From an uncultured Spirochaetales bacterium (GTDB taxonomy: Bacteria > Spirochaetota > Spirochaetia > Sphaerochaetales > Sphaerochaetaceae), in assembly GCA_934271365.1 (NCBI GenBank), contig CAKQRI010000030.1:1-25025 (forward strand): a DNA stretch of 25,025 bases. The letters run 5' to 3'. Every line of letters begins with the position of its first letter. Positions within the stretch are counted from its first letter, which is position 1. Of this stretch, positions 20,310-25,025 are shown in pieces. The notes under the pieces are model-generated. The model ran no database searches, was not told the origin of the DNA, and worked only from the letters and a program-made list of their open reading frames with translations. The position numbers and the translations under genes are program-made.

Positions 20310-21956
20310 TCAGCTACGCTTTAATACAACGACTTCATAAGGCTTCAGCTCTGAAATCCTATCCTTATATTCCCTATCATAGTTCTTCAATACAGGATAA
20401 TATCCTGAAATATCCTTAGAGTACTCAACACAGGCATCCGAAAAGTTTGCAAGGACAAGGAATTCATCATTGCCATCAAAACGTCTGTAATTGAATAATA
20501 CAGGAGAATCCTCATCCAGAAATTCAAAGCCCCCTCTTCTTATTGCATTGCTCTCTTTTCTCAGCTGAATAAGCTTCTTATAGAAAGACAAAACAGAATC
20601 TTCACTGCCCTCTTCTGCCTCTGCATTGATATAAGCATGATTAGGATTCACACCAAGCCATGGCTTACCGCTGGAAAATCCACCGTTAACACTGGATGAC
20701 CACTGCATTGGGGATCTTGCATTATCACGGGAGACTGACTGAGCATACCTGAGAGCCTCTTCCTTGCTCTTCCCTTTCAGAATCTCAAGATGATATATAT
20801 TCTTTGTATCTATATCATCATAATCATCTATTGAATCATAATATACATTAGTCATTCCAAGCTCTTCTCCCTGGAATATGAATGGAGTTCCAGGAAGCAG
20901 CTCTGTGATTGCAGCAAGCATTTTGGCAGACTGCACTCTGTACGCACTATCATTTCCATATAATGACACCTGCCTCGGCTTATCATGATTGCTTAGGAAT
21001 CTTACCCACCATCCATCAGCCTTAAGCACTTCATAGCTGTCCTTGATCTGTTTCTTCATGTTAAGAGGAGACCATGACTCTATCTCAACAATAGGAGGAA
21101 CAAAAGGGATTGCCATATTGAATTCCTTTCTGGAATCACTGCAATAATTGAAGTGATCCTGCATATTGTAGCAGCACACTTCCCCTACTGACATGACATT
21201 GTATTTATCAAAGATCTCAGTTCTTATCCTGCTGATCATACTATGAGTACCAGGTCTATTGCTGTTTATGTCAAAGGCAAGAGCATAGCCACTGACATCT
21301 ACAGGATTCGGAGAATATGAGAAATCTGCCTTCTCAAGATAGCTGATCGCATCAACTCTGAATCCATCTACGCCTAGACGGCACCACCAGTCTATCATCG
21401 AGAATATCTCTTTCTGTACCTTTTCGCTTTTCCAGTTGAGGTCAGGCTGCCCTTCTGAGAACAAATGAAGATAATACTGACCTCTTTTCTCAGAATATGT
21501 CCAGGCACTTCCACCAAATGATGCAGCCCAGTTATTAGGCTGGTCTCTCCAGATATAGTAATCACTATATGGATTATCCTTCGAAGATGAAGACTCAATG
21601 AACCACTTATGCTGGTTTGAAGTATGATTGACAACAAGATCCATGATTACATAGATTCCAAGCTCATGGCATTTATCAAGATATTCCCTGAAATCATCCA
21701 TCGTACCGAACCTTGAATCAATATCCATGTAGTCTGAAATATCATAGCCATTATCCACAAAAGGAGACTTATAAATAGGAGAAAGCCATATTGCATTTAT
21801 TCCAAGGCTCTTAAGATATGGAAGCTTAGAGATTATACCTTTAAGATCTCCTATTCCATCACCATTAGAATCCATAAAGCTCTTTGGATATATCTGATAG
21901 ACAACCAGATCCTTATACCAGTCCTTACTATCTCTTTTAACAATCAATTCACTCAT
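20310..21956 (-). CDS. Alpha-glucosidase, GH13 (oligo-1,6-glucosidase-like)
   Basis: A 548-residue cytosolic glycoside hydrolase of family GH13, closest in layout to oligo-1,6-glucosidase, trehalose-6-phosphate hydrolase and related subfamily-31 enzymes. It releases glucose from alpha-linked oligosaccharides. The start DLVVYQIYPKSFMDSNGDG and the calcium-loop DSNGDGIGD are typical. The catalytic set is Asp202 (GFRVDAI, nucleophile), Glu259 (VMSVGEV, acid/base) and Asp325 (FLSNHD). DLVVNHTSN (106-114) is region I. The residue after the nucleophile, alanine, is neither the valine linked to alpha-1,6 specificity nor the threonine linked to alpha-1,4, so substrate is open. No signal peptide and no Shine-Dalgarno sequence are visible. 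No transporter or regulator gene is adjacent. Confidence 0.9.
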   Translation of the reverse strand: MSELIVKRDSKDWYKDLVVYQIYPKSFMDSNGDGIGDLKGIISKLPYLKSLGINAIWLSPIYKSPFVDNGYDISDYMDIDSRFGTMDDFREYLDKCHELGIYVIMDLVVNHTSNQHKWFIESSSSKDNPYSDYYIWRDQPNNWAASFGGSAWTYSEKRGQYYLHLFSEGQPDLNWKSEKVQKEIFSMIDWWCRLGVDGFRVDAISYLEKADFSYSPNPVDVSGYALAFDINSNRPGTHSMISRIRTEIFDKYNVMSVGEVCCYNMQDHFNYCSDSRKEFNMAIPFVPPIVEIESWSPLNMKKQIKDSYEVLKADGWWVRFLSNHDKPRQVSLYGNDSAYRVQSAKMLAAITELLPGTPFIFQGEELGMTNVYYDSIDDYDDIDTKNIYHLEILKGKSKEEALRYAQSVSRDNARSPMQWSSSVNGGFSSGKPWLGVNPNHAYINAEAEEGSEDSVLSFYKKLIQLRKESNAIRRGGFEFLDEDSPVLFNYRRFDGNDEFLVLANFSDACVEYSKDISGYYPVLKNYDREYKDRISELKPYEVVVLKRS

Positions 21957-22053
21957 AACGAAAAGAGTTTAGCAGATAAAGATAAACGGCTCTATGGTCT
22001 AAAACGATATGATGCTTCAATGCCAATCAACTATTCAAATATTTATTCAGATG

Positions 22054-23391
22054 TTATTCTTCCTCAATTATTTTAGAAAGATATGGCTCCATCTGACTAA
22101 TAAGATTTACGACAAGAGCATTTCCCATCATGAATCTTCTTTTAGTTAATGGCATTTCTACAATCTTTCCATCCACAAGACATTCTTTTGTCCAATCTGA
22201 AGGAAATCCCTGAATACGTTCAGTTTCAATTGCTGTTAAAAGTCTTATTTTACCAGTAGATTTATCTCTGACGATATGGGTAGATCTATTAAAAGAACCT
22301 TCTCCGGTCAACATTGTTCTTGCTGGTTTGTCGCTTTCATCTACCATAGGGACAGGGCCTTCTGAGTACATATACTCATGTCCATTTGAAGCTTTCCTAG
22401 GAAGGCGTTTTCCGCCCTTGATATATTGCCATGTCTGCTTTTCTTCTTTTGACAAAGGCTTTTCTGATTCATCACTTCTTGTCACAGAAGGATCTGTCCA
22501 ATAAAGCCTATTCTCTGGGATAAAGTATTCTGAATCAACTTCTCCAGTTTCCATAATATCCCCAAGAGTTATCTGTCTACCATTGTAATCAGGCTCTGTA
22601 GCCATGGTGTACACTATGCCATTCTTCATAAAGCCACTATTTTTAAAGTCAAATGAAAACTTACTAGATACATTTCCTAAATTCTTAGGTAAGGCAATTT
22701 TACTTAAAATAGCAGGTTCACTTTTCACAGCGAAGCATGAAGCAAAGAAGCCATCTTTTAGAATGACATCATATTCATTTTCTGAAAGTTTTTTTGCATA
22801 TTTTGTATCATCTCTATATGCAAAGATGAAAACTCTTCGACGTCGCTGTTGATAGCCATATTCTGCAGCATTGATTACTCGCCATTCAACAATGTATCCA
22901 AGATCTCTAAAGCATGCAAGAATCACCCCGAAGTCACGCCCTCTTTGCCTTGCAGGGCTCTTTAAAAGCCTATCTACATTTTCAAGAAGAACAAAAGAAG
23001 GTCTTTTGGCTTCAAGCATATCCCTGATGTCCCACCATAGAACCCCCTTCTTCCCTTCAAGACCTTTAGATGTAATCAGAGTTGATGCAACAGAATAATC
23101 CTGACAAGGAAATCCTCCCACAAGAAGATTATGGTCAGGAACTGTTGTCTTATCTACCGAATTAATATCATTGTTATTTGTAAAATTACCATTGATATCT
23201 GGACAAGGACCAAAATGGTTTAAATAACAGGAATAAGCCCATTGTGTCTTCTTCTCTGCAGGTTCCCACTGACTAAACCATACAGTTTTCCACTTTTCAG
23301 GCTTACTTGCATCAGTTACTTCTTCTATGTGGTTGAGCCCACATCTAAAACCTCCTACTCCTGCAAACAGCTCACATACCGTCTTGTCCAT
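22054..23391 (-). CDS. C5-cytosine DNA methyltransferase of a type II R-M system
   Basis: A 445-residue DNA (cytosine-5)-methyltransferase. Motif I is FAGVGGFRCGL (9-19). Motif IV is GGFPCQDYSVAST (92-104), with the catalytic Cys96. Motif VI is ENV (137-139) and motif VIII QQRRRRVFI. Motif X near the C-terminus is RRFMMGNALVV. The target-recognition region lies between, about residues 210-370. The AT-rich gene follows a Sau3AI/MutH-like endonuclease gene after 72 nt on the same strand. I infer that it protects GATC sites by cytosine methylation. AGGA lies 8 nt before the ATG. The adenine methylase usually paired with DpnII/MboI-type GATC systems is absent here. Confidence 0.92.
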   Translation of the reverse strand: MDKTVCELFAGVGGFRCGLNHIEEVTDASKPEKWKTVWFSQWEPAEKKTQWAYSCYLNHFGPCPDINGNFTNNNDINSVDKTTVPDHNLLVGGFPCQDYSVASTLITSKGLEGKKGVLWWDIRDMLEAKRPSFVLLENVDRLLKSPARQRGRDFGVILACFRDLGYIVEWRVINAAEYGYQQRRRRVFIFAYRDDTKYAKKLSENEYDVILKDGFFASCFAVKSEPAILSKIALPKNLGNVSSKFSFDFKNSGFMKNGIVYTMATEPDYNGRQITLGDIMETGEVDSEYFIPENRLYWTDPSVTRSDESEKPLSKEEKQTWQYIKGGKRLPRKASNGHEYMYSEGPVPMVDESDKPARTMLTGEGSFNRSTHIVRDKSTGKIRLLTAIETERIQGFPSDWTKECLVDGKIVEMPLTKRRFMMGNALVVNLISQMEPYLSKIIEEE

Positions 23392-23463
23392 TCTTTCATC
23401 CTACATTTCGAAACAATATTCTAAAATACCATTTTGATCAACTAGTTGCAAATGGGTAATTAA

Positions 23464-24888
23464 TCATCTTTTTAATATTTCATTTAACTGGCTAAAGATA
23501 TATTTATTGCTCAACCAAAAACATTGTTTAGGAAATAATCTTCCATCTGGCAACTCATCAGTATCTGCAGAGTCTTGTGCATGAGGACGGACATGACAAA
23601 TCCAATTATCATTAGTCTTAGGCAAATTACTTGAATATTTGCCATTTTTCTTTTCGATAATCATTCCATCATTGATAATGTGAACAGTCTTTTCCCAGAC
23701 TTCTTTGACACTACCTTCTATATCTTTATAAGGCATATTCCAGAACTGGCAACCTTGTAACCTCAATTTACCATCATCACCAAATTTGTACACAACAAAG
23801 AAAAACTTAGTCTCTCTAAGATAATTTCCAAAAGTTGAATCTTCCCATGTCTCAGCTGCAAGTTCTTTAAACTTAAATGCAGGAAAAGACATATTTTCTT
23901 TTATCTTATTATTATTTTGTATTCTAATTGTCTTTACAACAATATTAGCCTTTACAAATTCCTCTGCTTTATTATTTTTTATTCCAAGTATTCTGAAAGC
24001 AATAATCGCTTGTGTGCTTTTAGCACAAATTCTAAGCCCAAACTCTTTTGCTAATTCTTCTACTGTCCATCCCCTATAAACATTTATTTTATTTGTGACA
24101 TAGTCTTCAAATGGAGTACTGCTATTTTTAGGCATAATACTTTCATATGTCTTCTTTCCTGGAATGAAATAGTTGTTAAGCACATATGTCATGTATGAGT
24201 TTTTATATGTAAATGCTCTCAATCTTGCAGGAATATTGCTAAATGGCTGAGGGCGAACAACATTTACATTAGCCGCTTTAGGAGCTGCTCCAAGGTACAT
24301 AGTATCCCCTTCTGAAAGCTCATGAGCTTTCCCTGCACGAATTTTTGCAACTATGACTTCATAATCATGGATAATTATTTTCAAATCTTCCTCAGGCGGA
24401 GTAAAAAGCTGGACATAATCTATACTCTGAGCTAATGGGGAGGCATCTTTTCCATTAAACAAGTACCAGACAAATAGAATCAATCTACATTTATTCCAAA
24501 GATGACTTTTTTCGAATGTCTCATTCACGACATCTAAATAGTTAATCATTGTCAATGAGACTCTTTCCTTCGCTGATTTTGAACCATTTTTATTAATTTT
24601 GTAAGGTGTAACTTTAAGCTCTACACCAGCCTCTTTGAAGTCTGCATCACTATCACTATTACAATGATAATGGAAGTATTTTTCCTCTACTAACTGGCCT
24701 AGTTTCCCTTTATAGTTTTTTCTCTCTTTATTTTCTAATCCTTGATATATTTCTGGTTCAGACTCTCTTAAATCTTCATATTCAGAACTATCCTCATCCA
24801 CAATACTCTGGAATGTTTTACCTATGAGTTTCTGAGCATAATGCTCTATTGATTCTGGATTAGTATTATCATATCCATAGCGAATCAT
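23464..24888 (-). CDS. Sau3AI-like type II restriction endonuclease (MutH-related)
   Basis: A 474-residue endonuclease of the Sau3AI/MutH group, which cleaves at GATC. The N-terminal half carries the MutH catalytic pattern: GKLGQLVEEKYF (61-72), then Asp83, and Glu90 and Lys92 in GVELKVTPYK. D-x6-E-x-K is exactly the MutH spacing. KSAKERVSLTMINY (104-117) is the next conserved block. The C-terminal half (about 225-470) resembles a MutH fold without the catalytic triad (STQAIIAFRILGI, AAETWEDSTFGNYL), as in Sau3AI, which is of similar length. AGGGGG lies 8 nt before the ATG. It is transcribed ahead of its methyltransferase. Low GC content suggests acquisition. Confidence 0.88.
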   Translation of the reverse strand: MIRYGYDNTNPESIEHYAQKLIGKTFQSIVDEDSSEYEDLRESEPEIYQGLENKERKNYKGKLGQLVEEKYFHYHCNSDSDADFKEAGVELKVTPYKINKNGSKSAKERVSLTMINYLDVVNETFEKSHLWNKCRLILFVWYLFNGKDASPLAQSIDYVQLFTPPEEDLKIIIHDYEVIVAKIRAGKAHELSEGDTMYLGAAPKAANVNVVRPQPFSNIPARLRAFTYKNSYMTYVLNNYFIPGKKTYESIMPKNSSTPFEDYVTNKINVYRGWTVEELAKEFGLRICAKSTQAIIAFRILGIKNNKAEEFVKANIVVKTIRIQNNNKIKENMSFPAFKFKELAAETWEDSTFGNYLRETKFFFVVYKFGDDGKLRLQGCQFWNMPYKDIEGSVKEVWEKTVHIINDGMIIEKKNGKYSSNLPKTNDNWICHVRPHAQDSADTDELPDGRLFPKQCFWLSNKYIFSQLNEILKR

Positions 24889-24957
24889 TAAGAATCCCCC
24901 TCTACACCCATTAATAACTCTATTTTAAAAGAATTAAGCAATGAAACAAATAAACCT

Positions 24958-24977
24958 CCTCGGGGTAAACCCCGAGG
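24958..24977. other. Perfect GC-rich hairpin upstream of the R-M genes
   Basis: CCTCGGGG (24958-24965), a TAAA loop and CCCCGAGG (24970-24977) form an 8-bp perfect stem. On the minus strand it is followed by AGGTTTATTTG, on the plus strand by TATCTCACC; neither tract is a good U-run. It may be a terminator of a gene beyond the window edge, a boundary of the restriction-modification insertion, or a leader element. The rest of 24889-25025 shows no gene. Confidence 0.6.
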
Positions 24978-25025
24978 TATCTCACCTAAGCCTCGGGCTC
25001 TCCTTTCGGAAAATTCAATAGCAAC

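Noticed and set aside
1..25025. CRISPR arrays, tRNA or rRNA genes, phage structural genes
   Set aside because: I found no regularly spaced repeats, tRNA-like cloverleaf or rRNA-like segments, and no virion or integrase genes.

Overview
This 25 kb window is bacterial chromosome, gene-dense and moderately AT-rich. It uses AGA and ATA codons heavily, has mostly Shine-Dalgarno-led starts, and packs short operons on both strands. The mix of flavodoxin, DUF3793, DUF6062, LUD, split transketolase, HI0933-type flavoprotein, sigma-54/PspF control and Psp genes suggests an anaerobic, probably gut-associated bacterium. A Spirochaetota lineage (Sphaerochaeta/Treponema relatives) is my best guess. That guess rests on protein style and gene mix, not on a marker-gene comparison.

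Layout. (i) 1-339 is non-coding apart from inverted repeats. (ii) 340-2271 (minus) holds a flavodoxin, a DUF3793 protein and an AraC-family regulator. The DUF3793-flavodoxin unit and the regulator gene each carry a TTAG-N6-CTAA palindrome upstream, resembling the core of DtxR/IdeR-type iron boxes. I infer an iron-responsive flavodoxin locus. (iii) 2310-3732 (minus) encodes rsmI and a TrmH/SpoU methyltransferase. (iv) 3780-8660 is an expanded phage-shock (Psp) locus. It has two pspA paralogues, each behind its own strong sigma-54 promoter, with a PspF-type activator gene between them. Further members are a CmpB-like membrane protein, a PspB-position protein, PspC and a DUF4097 beta-solenoid protein, and a terminator closes the locus. 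(v) 8662-9012 is a PIN-domain fragment. (vi) 9075-12989 (plus) is aspS, an HI0933/YhiN flavoprotein, an OsmC protein and an unknown protein, joined by 4-nt overlaps or short gaps. (vii) 12919-16677 (minus) is an operon transcribed as class II aldolase, transketolase N half, transketolase C half, DUF6062 and LUD. (viii) 16804-18561 is proS with its own promoter and terminator. (ix) 18587-20271 is a small accessory island: a relBE toxin-antitoxin pair sits between a truncated and an intact copy of a PD-(D/E)XK (Rpn-family) nuclease gene, and the two copies share a direct repeat of about 185 bp. (x) 20310-21956 (minus) is a GH13 alpha-glucosidase. (xi) 22054-24888 (minus) is a type II restriction-modification pair, a Sau3AI/MutH-like endonuclease followed by a C5-cytosine methyltransferase. 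It is more AT-rich than the rest, so it is probably acquired.

The most interesting part is the two-promoter Psp locus. Its sigma-54 elements, a shared candidate activator site and the paralogous effectors can all be read directly from the sequence.
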